From contig NZ_JACJOO010000095.1 of assembly GCF_014695575.1 (NCBI RefSeq), positions 110,470 through 174,469 on the forward strand: 64,000 bases of DNA. Reading direction: 5' to 3'. The position numbers were made by a program, and so were the translations under genes. The notes under the pieces are model-generated. The model did not search any database. It worked only from the letters and a program-made list of their open reading frames with translations, and was not told the DNA's origin. Within the stretch, counting starts at the first letter, position 1. Each line of letters starts with the position of its first letter. The DNA is from Leptolyngbya sp. FACHB-8. GTDB lineage: Bacteria; Cyanobacteriota; Cyanobacteriia; Elainellales; Elainellaceae. Shown here one piece after another: positions 18,856-28,237 of the stretch.

Positions 18856-20295
18856 ATGTTGAATCCTGTTGATCTCAGCGGGAGACCGTTCCACTTTATT
18901 GGTATTGGTGGAATTGGGATGTCCGCTCTCGCCCATGTTCTGGCGAAGCGAAATCTGCCGGTCTCTGGCTCAGATATTTGTCTGAATGACATCATGAAGC
19001 GGCTTGAAACTCAAGGCGTTCGTATTTTTTCAAGCCAGGATGCAACGAATTTCTCCACAGATGAGATGCTGTCTTCGGGCTCTCTTCCGCAAGTTATTTG
19101 TTCAACAGCAATTAATCCGAATAATGCCGAATTTTTAGCGGCTCAACGTCTGGGTTATCCGATCTATCATCGCTCAGATGTATTGGCTGCTCTGGTGCGA
19201 GAGGCTGAAGGAATTGCGATCGCAGGTACCCATGGCAAAACCACAACCAGCAGCATGGTTGGATTTTTGCTTTTAAAGGCAGGCCTTGACCCAACCATTA
19301 TTGTGGGAGGTGAGGTTGCAGCCTGGGAGGGGAATGCCCATGTTGGTCAAGGCTCTCATCTCGTTGCAGAAGCTGATGAATCAGACGGCTCGCTCATCAA
19401 GTTGTTCCCCAGCATTGGCGTCATTACCAATATCGAACTTGATCACCCTGACCATTACACCAGTCTTGATCAAGTCATACAAATTTTTGAACAATTCAGC
19501 CACCAATGTGATGTAGTCATTGGTAGTTGGGATTGTCAAACCATTCGCGATCGCATTCGTCCCGCCATTACCTATAGTCTCGATCCTGCCTCTGGAGCTG
19601 ACTACACCGCCGACCAAGTTGACTACCATGCTGATGGTATTACTGCTCGCATTTGGGAGCGGGGTGAAGTTCTGGGCGTATTGAACCTGCGGTTGTTGGG
19701 GCGTCACAATTTAAGCAATGCTTTAGCAGCGATCGCGGTAGGCCGAAAAGTAGGCCTTGATTTCGCTACCATCGCTGCTATCTTGCCAGAGTTTGAAGGT
19801 GCACGACGGCGATTTGAACGACGGGGAGAATACCACGGCATTCTATTCGTAGATGATTACGCTCATCACCCCAGCGAAATTCAGGTAACTTTGGCGGCAG
19901 CACGGTTGCGTGTAGACTCCCCAGATACAACCCATCAACGACTGGTGGCGGTGTTTCAACCCCATCGGTTTAGTCGAACTCAAGTTTTCTTGAATGACTT
20001 TGCGCATTCCTTCAAGGATGCTGACCTTGTTATCACCACCGATATTTACAGTGCAGGGGAAGCCAACCCCGGCACTATCAGCGGTCAGCAGTTGTTAGAG
20101 GCGATCGCTCAACACCAACCCGATGCCCACTTCTGCCCAACCCTTGAGGATGTTTTTGAGCATCTAAAGCAGGTGTTAAAACCCGGTGATCTGGTTCTAT
20201 TTCTCGGTGCTGGTAATCTCAATCGCATCATTCCCGACCTGTTGACCTATTACCAAAACCTGGATTCGGGAACTTTAATGATGAGTTTGACTTAA
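18856..20295 (+). CDS. murC: UDP-N-acetylmuramate-L-alanine ligase
   Basis: MurC adds L-alanine to UDP-MurNAc, the first peptide step of peptidoglycan synthesis in the cytosol. It has the N-terminal FIGIGGIGMSALA nucleotide-sugar motif, the ATP loop GTHGKTTTSSMV and the DDYAHHPSE motif of Mur ligases. The start is set by AAGGAG six bases ahead of the ATG at 18,856, giving 479 aa; the longer frame from 18,811 is not needed. murB follows after 186 bp in the same direction, an order common in cyanobacteria. Confidence 0.95.
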   Translation: MLNPVDLSGRPFHFIGIGGIGMSALAHVLAKRNLPVSGSDICLNDIMKRLETQGVRIFSSQDATNFSTDEMLSSGSLPQVICSTAINPNNAEFLAAQRLGYPIYHRSDVLAALVREAEGIAIAGTHGKTTTSSMVGFLLLKAGLDPTIIVGGEVAAWEGNAHVGQGSHLVAEADESDGSLIKLFPSIGVITNIELDHPDHYTSLDQVIQIFEQFSHQCDVVIGSWDCQTIRDRIRPAITYSLDPASGADYTADQVDYHADGITARIWERGEVLGVLNLRLLGRHNLSNALAAIAVGRKVGLDFATIAAILPEFEGARRRFERRGEYHGILFVDDYAHHPSEIQVTLAAARLRVDSPDTTHQRLVAVFQPHRFSRTQVFLNDFAHSFKDADLVITTDIYSAGEANPGTISGQQLLEAIAQHQPDAHFCPTLEDVFEHLKQVLKPGDLVLFLGAGNLNRIIPDLLTYYQNLDSGTLMMSLT

Positions 20296-20481
20296 ACCGG
20301 GGCATTCTCCCCGTAATAGTCCCTTGGGAATGGCATCTCTATCGTAAAAATCAATACTTCGGAACTGAATCGTTTCCGGAGGATGGTATTACACTGAAGC
20401 TCAACTTCCTCCCTTAACCGTTGTCATTGACCCCTGAAGCCTCCTCCTACGGTTCTCACCAGACTTCTTGCAGGCGTACCC

Positions 20482-21516
20482 ATGACTCCCCCCAAAACTA
20501 CCGACCTTGAACTCCCTACCGCTCCTGCTTCCCTTTCGGTTTTGACGGAGCCTGCTCTGCGGCCCCTCTCTCAATCTTCAGCAGGGGTGCTGGGGGCTGA
20601 GCGATCGCCCGTTAAAATACCGCATTCTGATTTCACCATTCAGCCGAATGTACCGTTGGCACGCTACACCTCCTACCGCGTGGGTGGCCCTGCTGAGTGG
20701 TTCTCGATGCCGCGCAATTTGCAAGAGTTGCAAATGAGTGTGGCCTGGGCAAAAGATCACAGCATTCCTGTAACCCTTTTGGGAGCCGGGTCTAATTTAT
20801 TGGTGAGCGATCGCGGTTTGCCGGGGCTGGTAATTTGTACCCGCCATCTGCGTCATATTGAGTTTGATGATAAATTGGCTCAGGTCACGGTTGCGGCCGG
20901 AGAACCCTTACCTTCCCTGGCCTGGAAAGTGGCAGAACGGGGCTGGAGTGGGATGGAATGGGCCGTTGGAATTCCCGGTAATGTAGGCGGGGCTGTGGTG
21001 ATGAACGCGGGAGCGCATCGCTCCAGTACAGCCGATGTGCTTTTGCAAACTCACGTTTTGGCGTTGGATGGAGAGCAGAGCATTCTGCGGCCTGAGGAGT
21101 TGGGGTATGCCTACCGGACATCGAGTTTGCAAAAGACCCGCGATCGCCTGGTAACGCAAGCGACGTTCCAGCTACAGCCAGGTCATGATCCGGAGACGGT
21201 AATGGCGCGCACGCGCACCCACCAGGAGCACCGTCATCGTACTCAACCCTATCACATGCCCAGTTGTGGCAGCGTCTTCCGCAATCCGGGCACTCAGGCG
21301 GCGGGCTGGCTTATTGAGCAAACGGGCCTAAAAGGTTACAGCATTGGAGATGCTCAGGTGGCCCATCGCCATGCCAATTTCATCTTGAACTGTGGGCGGG
21401 CAACCGCCAGTGATATTTTGCGGCTGATTCGCCACGTTCAGACAGAGGTGGATCACCGTTGGAATTTGTTGCTGGAGCCTGAGGTCAAAGTTATCGGGGA
21501 ATTTGAATTTATTTAG
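20482..21516 (+). CDS. murB: UDP-N-acetylenolpyruvoylglucosamine reductase
   Basis: MurB is the FAD enzyme that reduces UDP-GlcNAc-enolpyruvate to UDP-MurNAc with NADPH. It shows the FAD-binding YTSYRVGGPAEWF and LGAGSNLLVSD motifs, GIPGNVGGAVVMNAGA, and CGSVFRNP with the catalytic Ser. The first 50 residues (Pro/Leu/Ser-rich) precede the conserved domain and are probably disordered; a later start is possible. The 344-aa length fits cyanobacterial type I MurB. Confidence 0.95.
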   Translation: MTPPKTTDLELPTAPASLSVLTEPALRPLSQSSAGVLGAERSPVKIPHSDFTIQPNVPLARYTSYRVGGPAEWFSMPRNLQELQMSVAWAKDHSIPVTLLGAGSNLLVSDRGLPGLVICTRHLRHIEFDDKLAQVTVAAGEPLPSLAWKVAERGWSGMEWAVGIPGNVGGAVVMNAGAHRSSTADVLLQTHVLALDGEQSILRPEELGYAYRTSSLQKTRDRLVTQATFQLQPGHDPETVMARTRTHQEHRHRTQPYHMPSCGSVFRNPGTQAAGWLIEQTGLKGYSIGDAQVAHRHANFILNCGRATASDILRLIRHVQTEVDHRWNLLLEPEVKVIGEFEFI

Positions 21517-21730
21517 GAATTAGAGGGCAAGCTAAAAACGCTAAGCGATCGCTCCGATCGCGTCCTCAGCTTTTAACCCAAACCTCCCAATGGGAGTTGA
21601 CTTTTATGCGTTCAGTGCATGAAAAGGCAACTTTAAATACAGACCCTATCCGGGTAAATGGGAATTACATTGGGAGAAGTGCTAAGGTTTTAGCATTCCA
21701 ACAAACGCAATCACGAGCGAACAGGACATT

Positions 21731-22084
21731 ATGACGAAAGGACAAGGATTCGGTGGCTTCGGCCTCGGCAAGATGAAGGAACTGACAGAAGCCTTCAAAA
21801 AAGCCCAACAGGTTCAAGAGGGCGCGAAGAGGCTGCAAGAAGAGCTGGAAGTCATGGAGATCACCGGCGAAGCAGGTGGTGGCATGGTGAAGGTTATCCT
21901 CACTGGAAACCAGGAACCTCGTCGCGTTGAAATTTCTCCAGATGTACTGGGTGAGGGAGCTGAAGTTCTTTCGGATCTGGTGCTGGCAGCTGCTAAAGAT
22001 GCTTACAACAAGTCCACCACCACGATGCGCGAACGGATGGAAGAATTGACCGGCGGTCTAGGTCTGAACATGCCTGGCATGTAA
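21731..22084 (+). CDS. YbaB/EbfC family nucleoid-associated protein
   Basis: This small DNA-binding protein of 117 residues has the family's long N-terminal helix ([24 protein letters not shown]) followed by a strand region ([20 protein letters not shown]) and a second long helix. EbfC proteins form dimers shaped like tweezers that bind DNA with little specificity. In cyanobacteria the gene commonly follows murC-murB, as here. A strong terminator lies behind it. Confidence 0.93.
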   Translation: MTKGQGFGGFGLGKMKELTEAFKKAQQVQEGAKRLQEELEVMEITGEAGGGMVKVILTGNQEPRRVEISPDVLGEGAEVLSDLVLAAAKDAYNKSTTTMRERMEELTGGLGLNMPGM

Positions 22085-22108
22085 GGTTTTTTGAGATTGA
22101 TTACAGAG

Positions 22109-22138
22109 ATTGGGGAGGGTGCGATCGCCCTCCCCAAT
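22109..22138 (+). terminator. ebfC terminator built around a HIP1 site
   Basis: ATTGGGGAGGG pairs with CCCTCCCCAAT; the loop region contains GCGATCGC. It is followed by TTTTG, 24 bp past the stop. Confidence 0.8.
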
Positions 22139-22165
22139 TTTGCATATTGAATGTTTTGCAACGCT

Positions 22166-22318
22166 TGTAGGGGCGGGTTTTGCCGATATCTAAACCACGC
22201 AACCAGGCGCATCATTCGAACCCGCCCTCTCCATGGACCCAATCGTTGCCAAGGGCGGGTTTTGCTGGCAAGTTAATGCCACAGGCTGAGGTGATTTGCT
22301 AAACCCGCTCCTGCGGGT
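22166..22318. repeat. Family E dimeric palindromic repeat, copy 1
   Basis: Two related half-units stand in tandem. Each starts with (A)GGGGCGGGTTTTG-like sequence and ends with AAACCCGC(CC/TC)-like sequence (22,166-22,230 and 22,247-22,318). Copies with the same order are at 34,676-34,821 and 52,160-52,393. No coding capacity. Confidence 0.65.
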
Positions 22319-22490
22319 AATGATAGCGATCGCCCTATTAACAAATATTGAAGAAGTTGCGGAATATAGTCATTTCTAGACGTTTTTGGAACTTTTGTTG
22401 CTGCTTGTCACCCATTCCCCATGGCCCACAATTCCGAGCGTTACAGTTGAGAAATAGGGACGAACAGCAGAATTAAAGGAGTTTGCGCCG

Positions 22491-23882
22491 ATGGGGATCG
22501 CCAGTATTAATCCGGCTACCGGAGAAACCCTGAAGGAATTTGATGCGCTGACCTCCGACGCGATCGCCCTCAAATTAGACCAGGCAGAGCGGGCCTTTCA
22601 GCAGTATCGCCACACGCCCATGGCTGATCGCGCTCGCTGGCTGAATGCCGCTGCTCAGGTCTTGAGCGATCGCAAAGAGGAATTTGGAAAACTGATGACC
22701 CTGGAGATGGGGAAACCGATTAAAGCGGCGATCGCAGAGGTGGAAAAATCCGCCTGGGTTTGCCGCTTTTATGCGGACAATGCCGCTGAGTTTTTGGCGG
22801 ACGTTCCCATTGCCACCGATGCCAGCCGTAGCTTTGTGCGGTATCAACCGTTGGGAATTATCCTCGCGGTGATGCCATGGAACTTCCCCTTCTGGCAAGT
22901 GTTTCGCTTTGCCGCTCCGGCTTTAATGGCAGGGAACGTCGGGATTTTGAAGCATGCGTCAAACGTGCCGCAGTCGGCTCTGGCGATTGAAGAGGTGATT
23001 CGTCAGGCAGGGTTCCCAGACAACGTCTTTCAAACGTTATTGATTAGTGCCAATCAGGTCGAGCAAGTGGTGGCCGATGAGCGGGTGAAAGCGGCCACGC
23101 TAACGGGCAGTGAACCGGCCGGGGCCAGTCTTGCCTCCCAATGTGGCCAGCGGATCAAGAAGACCGTACTGGAATTGGGTGGTAGTGACCCCTTTGTGGT
23201 GATGGAAAGCGCGGATCTAGAAACCGCTGTAGCAACCGCGGTGACGGCGCGCATGATTAACAGTGGTCAATCTTGCATTGCGGCCAAGCGCTTTATTGTG
23301 CAGGATTCTATCTACGATACATTCCTGGAAAAACTGACGGAACGCTATCGGGCGTTAAAGGTGGGCGATCCGTTGCTGCCTGAAGTGGAGATTGGACCGT
23401 TGGCGACCCCGGCCATTTTAGAAGATTTGGATCATCAAGTGAAACTTGGGGTGGAACAGGGGGCACAGTTAATAGTAGGGGGCGATCGCTCCCAGCTCCC
23501 TACTCAGGCTGATCCCCGCCTCAAGGTTGGCACCTTTTATCCTCCCACCATCCTCAGTGAGGTGCCGATCGATGCTCCCATTGCCCAGGAGGAATTCTTT
23601 GGCCCCGTCGCCATGGTATTCCGAGTGGCTGATGTCGATGAGGCGATTCGAGTGGCCAACCATTGCCCCTTCGGGTTGGGTGCGAGTGCCTGGACTCAAG
23701 TGCCCGAGGAGGGCGATCGCCTGGTCAACGACATTGAGTCAGGCTGTGTGTTTCTCAACAGTATGGTGAAGTCCGATCCGCGCCTCCCCTTTGGTGGCAT
23801 CAAGCGCTCGGGCTATGGACGAGAGCTGGGTCGGGAGGGCATCCACGAGTTCGTCAACATCAAAACCGTTTGGATTCAATAA
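22491..23882 (+). CDS. gabD: succinate-semialdehyde dehydrogenase
   Basis: This enzyme oxidises succinic semialdehyde to succinate with NAD(P)+. In cyanobacteria it is the second half of the bypass that closes the TCA cycle without 2-oxoglutarate dehydrogenase. Aldehyde-dehydrogenase features are MPWNFPFWQ, the Glu motif LELGGSDPF, and the catalytic Cys in NSGQSCIAAKR; this last segment is typical of the cyanobacterial SSADH branch. The 463-aa length and AAGGAG nine bases ahead of the ATG support the model. The decarboxylase gene for the preceding step follows 102 bp downstream. Confidence 0.93.
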   Translation: MGIASINPATGETLKEFDALTSDAIALKLDQAERAFQQYRHTPMADRARWLNAAAQVLSDRKEEFGKLMTLEMGKPIKAAIAEVEKSAWVCRFYADNAAEFLADVPIATDASRSFVRYQPLGIILAVMPWNFPFWQVFRFAAPALMAGNVGILKHASNVPQSALAIEEVIRQAGFPDNVFQTLLISANQVEQVVADERVKAATLTGSEPAGASLASQCGQRIKKTVLELGGSDPFVVMESADLETAVATAVTARMINSGQSCIAAKRFIVQDSIYDTFLEKLTERYRALKVGDPLLPEVEIGPLATPAILEDLDHQVKLGVEQGAQLIVGGDRSQLPTQADPRLKVGTFYPPTILSEVPIDAPIAQEEFFGPVAMVFRVADVDEAIRVANHCPFGLGASAWTQVPEEGDRLVNDIESGCVFLNSMVKSDPRLPFGGIKRSGYGRELGREGIHEFVNIKTVWIQ

Positions 23883-23908
23883 GCCCCATCTGTTAGGAGA
23901 TGGGCTTA
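23882..23908 (+). terminator. small hairpin between gabD and the decarboxylase gene
   Basis: AAGCCCCATCT pairs with AGATGGGCTT. There is no U-run, so it may be a processing or partial-termination site within the operon. Confidence 0.4.
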
Positions 23909-23984
23909 AGGCTGCTATGTGTGCTAAGCGGCCTCAGCCTATCTCCTCGCTTCACTTCACTTTAGGGAATAGCAAGGAATTTCT

Positions 23985-25631
23985 ATGACTGATCAAAATG
24001 CCGCCGAGCTGATGATTCGATGTCTGGAGAATGAGCAGGTTGAGTATGTATTTGGTCTCCCCGGCGAAGAAAACCTGCATGTGCTAGAAGCACTGAAAAC
24101 ATCCTCCGTCCAGTTCATCACGACTCGCCATGAGCAGGGGGCTGCATTTATGGCGGATGTATACGGGCGGCTAACGGGTAAAGCTGGGGTTTGTCTTTCT
24201 ACCCTGGGGCCGGGGGCCACAAATTTAATGACCGGTGTAGCGGATGCCAATTTGGATCGAGCGCCCCTGGTGGCTATTACGGGCCAGGTCGGCACCGATC
24301 GTATGCACATTGAGTCACACCAGTACCTCGATCTGGTGTCGATGTTTGCCCCGGTGACGAAGTGGAACAGTCAAATTGTGCGCCCCACGAACACCCCTGA
24401 AATTGTTCGTAAGGCATTCAAAATCGCCCAGAGCGAGAAACCGGGAGCCGTCCATATTGATCTGCCCGAAAATATTGCGGCCATGCCGGCTACGGGGCAG
24501 CCTTTGCGGAAAGAGGAAATTGAGAAGGTTTACGCCTCTTTCAAGAGCATTGAACGGGCAGCCCACGCTATTTCTAATGCCGAAAATCCCCTCATTCTGG
24601 TCGGGAATGGAGCCATTCGGGGCAACGCCAGCGAGGCGCTAACGGCCTTTGCAACTGAGCTCAATATTCCTGTTGCGAATACCTTTATGGGGAAAGGGGT
24701 CATTCCTTATACGCATCCGTTGGCATTGTGGACGGTGGGTCTGCAACAGCGAGATTTTATTAATTGCGGCTTTGATCGCACAGATCTAGTCATCTGCGTT
24801 GGTTATGACCTGATCGAATATTCTCCAAAACGTTGGAATCCCAATCACGATATTCCTATCGTTCACATCAATATGTGTCCGGCAGAAATTGATAGCAGTT
24901 ATATTCCGCTAGCAGAAGTGATTGGTGATATTACCGACTCTCTGAATGAAATCCTGAAGCGAGCCGATCGCTCCGGTCGTCCCGAACCTTATGCTATTGG
25001 CCTGCGCCCCGAAATTCTGGCAGATTATGAGGAACATGCCCAAGACGCTGGCTTTCCTATAAAACCGCAGAAGCTTCTTTACGATCTGCGTCAGGTAATG
25101 GGGCCAGAGGATATTGTGATTTCCGATGTAGGTGCCCACAAAATGTGGATGGCGCGACACTACCATTGCGATCGCCCCAACACTTGCATCATTTCGAATG
25201 GCTTTGCTGCCATGGGAATTGCGATACCCGGGGCGATCGCTGCGAAGCTGGTGGCTCCTAATCGCAAGGTTGTTGCGGTGACGGGCGACGGCGGTTTTAT
25301 GATGAATTCCCAGGAACTTGAAACGGCCTTGCGAGTTGGAACTCCCTTTGTCACCATCATCTTCAATGATGGCGGCTATGGCCTGATTGAATGGAAGCAG
25401 CACAACCACTTTGGCTCGTCGTCTTTCATCAAGTTTGGCAATCCCGATTTTGTCAAATATGCGGAAAGTATGGGTGTGAAAGGATACCGGGTGGAATCAG
25501 CCACAGACTTTGTGCCCATACTGAAGCAAGCTCTGGCGGATGAGTGCCCTGCTATCATCGACTGCCCCGTTGATTACAGTGAGAACCTTCGTTTTAGCAA
25601 GCGTGCTGGAGATCTGAGCTGTATCACTTAA
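23985..25631 (+). CDS. thiamine-diphosphate 2-oxoglutarate decarboxylase (acetolactate-synthase-like)
   Basis: This 548-aa TPP enzyme has the acetolactate synthase fold: catalytic Glu in TRHEQGAAFMADVYGR, the TPP/Mg motif GDGGFMMN...NDGGYG, and the PGATN loop. Such proteins are often annotated as acetolactate synthase large subunit. Its place directly after gabD matches the pair characterised in Synechococcus sp. PCC 7002, where it decarboxylates 2-oxoglutarate to succinic semialdehyde. I infer the same role from similarity in layout; acetolactate synthase activity is not excluded by sequence. No small regulatory subunit gene is nearby. Confidence 0.87.
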   Translation: MTDQNAAELMIRCLENEQVEYVFGLPGEENLHVLEALKTSSVQFITTRHEQGAAFMADVYGRLTGKAGVCLSTLGPGATNLMTGVADANLDRAPLVAITGQVGTDRMHIESHQYLDLVSMFAPVTKWNSQIVRPTNTPEIVRKAFKIAQSEKPGAVHIDLPENIAAMPATGQPLRKEEIEKVYASFKSIERAAHAISNAENPLILVGNGAIRGNASEALTAFATELNIPVANTFMGKGVIPYTHPLALWTVGLQQRDFINCGFDRTDLVICVGYDLIEYSPKRWNPNHDIPIVHINMCPAEIDSSYIPLAEVIGDITDSLNEILKRADRSGRPEPYAIGLRPEILADYEEHAQDAGFPIKPQKLLYDLRQVMGPEDIVISDVGAHKMWMARHYHCDRPNTCIISNGFAAMGIAIPGAIAAKLVAPNRKVVAVTGDGGFMMNSQELETALRVGTPFVTIIFNDGGYGLIEWKQHNHFGSSSFIKFGNPDFVKYAESMGVKGYRVESATDFVPILKQALADECPAIIDCPVDYSENLRFSKRAGDLSCIT

Positions 25632-25665
25632 TAGCAACTCGGGCTTTGTCTTAGAACAAAAAGTT

Positions 25666-25756
25666 CAGGACTTACGCGTTTGTGTTGTGGGTGGGGTGCG
25701 AAGCACCCCACCCACAACACAAATACACCACGTATAGTTGGCTTGTGTAAGTCCTG
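25666..25756. repeat. Family A MITE-like element, intact (91 bp)
   Basis: The ends are CAGGACTTACGC and GTGTAAGTCCTG, an imperfect terminal inverted repeat. The centre is a long hairpin (TTTGTGTTGTGGGTGGGGTG, loop CGAAG region, complement). Copies are at 30,120-30,207 and 36,487-36,718. No clear target duplication can be seen. It lies between the decarboxylase and SRPBCC genes. Confidence 0.8.
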
Positions 25757-25913
25757 TTTTTGTCTGAACAGCTGTGGCGATCGCTGCATGACCTTTTCTC
25801 TATCTTCTGACCGAAGTATCTCCATAAGTGGCTTTCTATAGTGATCGCAGAGACGATCGTTGCTGTGTTCGTGAGCAGGGCGATCGCCCGAACATCCACA
25901 TGGGAGACAACGC

Positions 25914-26606
25914 GTGGAAGAGACTGTTAAGCAGAATCAGACAACAAACCCGCAGGCGGGTGAGGTAGAACGGTGGGCTTCCCTACTGGGTGGTGGAGCC
26001 CTGGTCTTGATGGGATTGCGCGATCGCTCACTGCGCGGCGTGCTGACCGCTGTTGCTGGAGGTGGACTACTCTACCAGGGTGCGAAAGGGGATAGTGCTT
26101 TGGGCCAGATTCAAGAAGCCATTGGCTTAGATAAGGCTATTCGTGTCGAGAAGACTGTAACCATCAACCGCCCTGCCAACGAGCTCTATTCCTTCTGGCG
26201 GAATTTTGAGAATTTGCCCCACTTTATGCGGCACCTGAAGTCGGTGACCGTAACGGATGAGCACCGTTCTCACTGGGTGGCGAGTGCGCCTCTCAATGCC
26301 GAAGTGGAATGGGACGCGGAAATTATTACGGATGAGCCTAATCATCTAATTGCCTGGACATCGTTGCCTGGAGCCGATATCGAGAACTCGGGATTTGTGC
26401 GGTTTCAGCCGGCTACCGGGAATCGCGGCACCGAGGTGAAAGTGGTAATGGAATACAGCCCTCCGGGTGGTGCGGTAACCGCAGTGTTGGCCCGCCTTTT
26501 TGGGGAAGAACCCGAACTGCAGATTGGCGATGAGTTGGCTCGCTTCAAGATGCTGATGGAAGCGGGCGAAATTGCCACGAATGAAGGTCAGCCCCGAGGT
26601 GCATAA
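25914..26606 (+). CDS. SRPBCC (cyclase/dehydrase-like) protein with N-terminal membrane segment
   Basis: The 230-residue protein starts with a region like DUF2892 (residues 20-60: two short hydrophobic stretches, LLGGGALVLMGL and RGVLTAVAGGGLLYQG). A START-like SRPBCC domain follows (residues 75-215), with the family motif NRPANELYSFWRNFENLPHFM. SRPBCC domains bind hydrophobic ligands; the ligand here is unknown. The start is a GTG behind GGGAG. A zinc alcohol dehydrogenase follows 105 bp downstream; this pairing is seen in many bacteria. Confidence 0.87.
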   Translation: MEETVKQNQTTNPQAGEVERWASLLGGGALVLMGLRDRSLRGVLTAVAGGGLLYQGAKGDSALGQIQEAIGLDKAIRVEKTVTINRPANELYSFWRNFENLPHFMRHLKSVTVTDEHRSHWVASAPLNAEVEWDAEIITDEPNHLIAWTSLPGADIENSGFVRFQPATGNRGTEVKVVMEYSPPGGAVTAVLARLFGEEPELQIGDELARFKMLMEAGEIATNEGQPRGA

Positions 26607-26711
26607 GATCCTCACTCCTTACCAAGGGGGAGTCAGATCCGACCCCCCTTAACGAGGGGACTGGGGGGATCAAAACTGATTATTTTCACAAAACACTCCA
26701 GGAGTCATTCT
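26607..26711. other. C/G-run spacer between SRPBCC and alcohol dehydrogenase genes
   Basis: The 105-bp spacer has repeated CCAAGGGGGAGTC / GACCCCCC / GGGGGGATC blocks like the decayed repeat near 14.6 kb. The AGGAG ribosome site of the next gene is at its end. Confidence 0.4.
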
Positions 26712-27893
26712 ATGAAAGCATTGTGCTGGCATGGAGCGGGAGACGTGCGCGTCGATAACGTTCCAGATCCCAAAATTCTCAACCCCCGGGATGCCATCAT
26801 CAAAATTACTTCGACGGCCATCTGTGGGTCAGATTTGCATATTTATGATGGCTACATTCCCACCATGAAATCTGGTGACATTTTGGGTCACGAGTTTATG
26901 GGGGAAGTGGTCGAGTTGGGTTCGGCTGTGAAGAATTTGAAGATTGGCGATCGCGTTGTCGTCCCCTTCACCATTTCCTGCGGCAACTGCTTCTTCTGTC
27001 AGAAAGACTTGTGGTCACTCTGCGACAATTCCAACCCGAATGCGTGGATGGCTGAGAAACTTTACGGCCATTCTCCTTCCGGTTTGTTTGGCTACTCCCA
27101 CTTGCTGGGGGGCTATGCGGGAGGGCAGGCCCAATATGCCCGCGTACCCTATGCTGACATCGGGCCCATGAAAGTTCCCGATGGCATGACCGATGAGCAG
27201 GTACTTTTCCTGACGGACGTGTTTCCCACAGGTTATATGGCAGCAGACTATTGCGATATTGAGCCGGGGGATACCGTCGCCGTTTGGGGTTGTGGTCCAG
27301 TCGGTCAGTTTGCCATTCGCAGTGCCTTCATGTTTGGAGCTGAGCGGGTCATTGCGATCGATCGCATTCCTGAACGCTTAGAACTGGCAAAAGCCGGTGG
27401 TGCCGAAATCCTTAACTACGAAGAGGTGGAAACTGGCGTTGCTCTGAAGGAAATGACTGGAGGCCGTGGCCCCGACTGCTGCATTGACGCGGTAGGGATG
27501 GAAGCTCACGGTACCGGATTCATGGCCGCCTATGACGCGGTGAAGCAGACCTTCCGGATGGAAACCGATCGCGCCCTCGTTTTGCGGGAGGTGATCGTAG
27601 CCTGTCGGAAGGGGGGTAAGGTGTCCGTTCCCGGCGTGTATGGCGGCTTCATCGACAAGATGCCGATGGGAGCATTTGTGAATAAAGCCCTGACCATGCG
27701 ATCGGGACAAACTCATATGCAGAAGTACATGGGCCCCTTGCTAGAACGAATTCAGAATGGTGAAATTGATCCGTCATTCATCATTACTCACACGATGCCT
27801 CTGGATGAAGCACCCCGAGGGTACAAGATCTTCCGCGACAAGCAGGAGAGCTGCATCAAAGTCGTGCTGAAACCCTGGGAAAACGCCAGCTAA
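26712..27893 (+). CDS. zinc-dependent alcohol dehydrogenase (formaldehyde-dehydrogenase-like)
   Basis: This is a medium-chain dehydrogenase of 393 aa. Catalytic zinc ligands are the Cys in AICGSDLH and the GHEFMGEV His/Glu; the structural zinc Cys quartet lies in [15 protein letters not shown]. The Rossmann loop is [11 protein letters not shown]. The extra insert of about 40 residues ([10 protein letters not shown]...[11 protein letters not shown]) is typical of glutathione-independent formaldehyde dehydrogenase relatives. The substrate is not certain. It is probably cotranscribed with the SRPBCC gene and ends at an intrinsic terminator. Confidence 0.91.
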   Translation: MKALCWHGAGDVRVDNVPDPKILNPRDAIIKITSTAICGSDLHIYDGYIPTMKSGDILGHEFMGEVVELGSAVKNLKIGDRVVVPFTISCGNCFFCQKDLWSLCDNSNPNAWMAEKLYGHSPSGLFGYSHLLGGYAGGQAQYARVPYADIGPMKVPDGMTDEQVLFLTDVFPTGYMAADYCDIEPGDTVAVWGCGPVGQFAIRSAFMFGAERVIAIDRIPERLELAKAGGAEILNYEEVETGVALKEMTGGRGPDCCIDAVGMEAHGTGFMAAYDAVKQTFRMETDRALVLREVIVACRKGGKVSVPGVYGGFIDKMPMGAFVNKALTMRSGQTHMQKYMGPLLERIQNGEIDPSFIITHTMPLDEAPRGYKIFRDKQESCIKVVLKPWENAS

Positions 27894-27915
27894 ATTCAAA
27901 CTTTAAGTCTTTATG

Positions 27916-27946
27916 AAAAAGTGCGGAGCGAAGCTCCGCACTTTTT
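27916..27946 (+). terminator. alcohol dehydrogenase gene terminator
   Basis: AAAAAGTGCGGAGC, GAA loop, GCTCCGCACTTTTTTT: a strong intrinsic terminator 22 bp after the stop. Confidence 0.9.
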
Positions 27947-28069
27947 TTCGTCGCTAGGGGGTATTGGCGATCTCATCTTCAATCAAACATTCATTTTGAG
28001 CGGCTTGAAGCCATTGCTTAGAAAGCTAATGAACCGCGTATAGTGCTACGCACTCAGAATCCGTCCATC

Positions 28070-28112
28070 TAGTTTTTGAAAAAGCATGTGGAGCGTGGTT
28101 TTTCAAAAACTA
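28070..28112. repeat. 14-bp perfect inverted repeat
   Basis: TAGTTTTTGAAAAA pairs with its complement across a 15-nt loop, in the 344-bp gap ahead of ispD. Role unknown. The remaining sequence up to 28,237 should hold the ispD promoter. Confidence 0.5.
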
Positions 28113-28237
28113 AACCGTCTTAATCAGATGACGTAAGGCTATAAAATTTGAACGTGAAATGCAATGGCTGAGGCGGTAAATTTTTATCCCACGGCCGACA
28201 ATAGAGCACGCATTGGCTGTGATGGGAGGGCCACACC

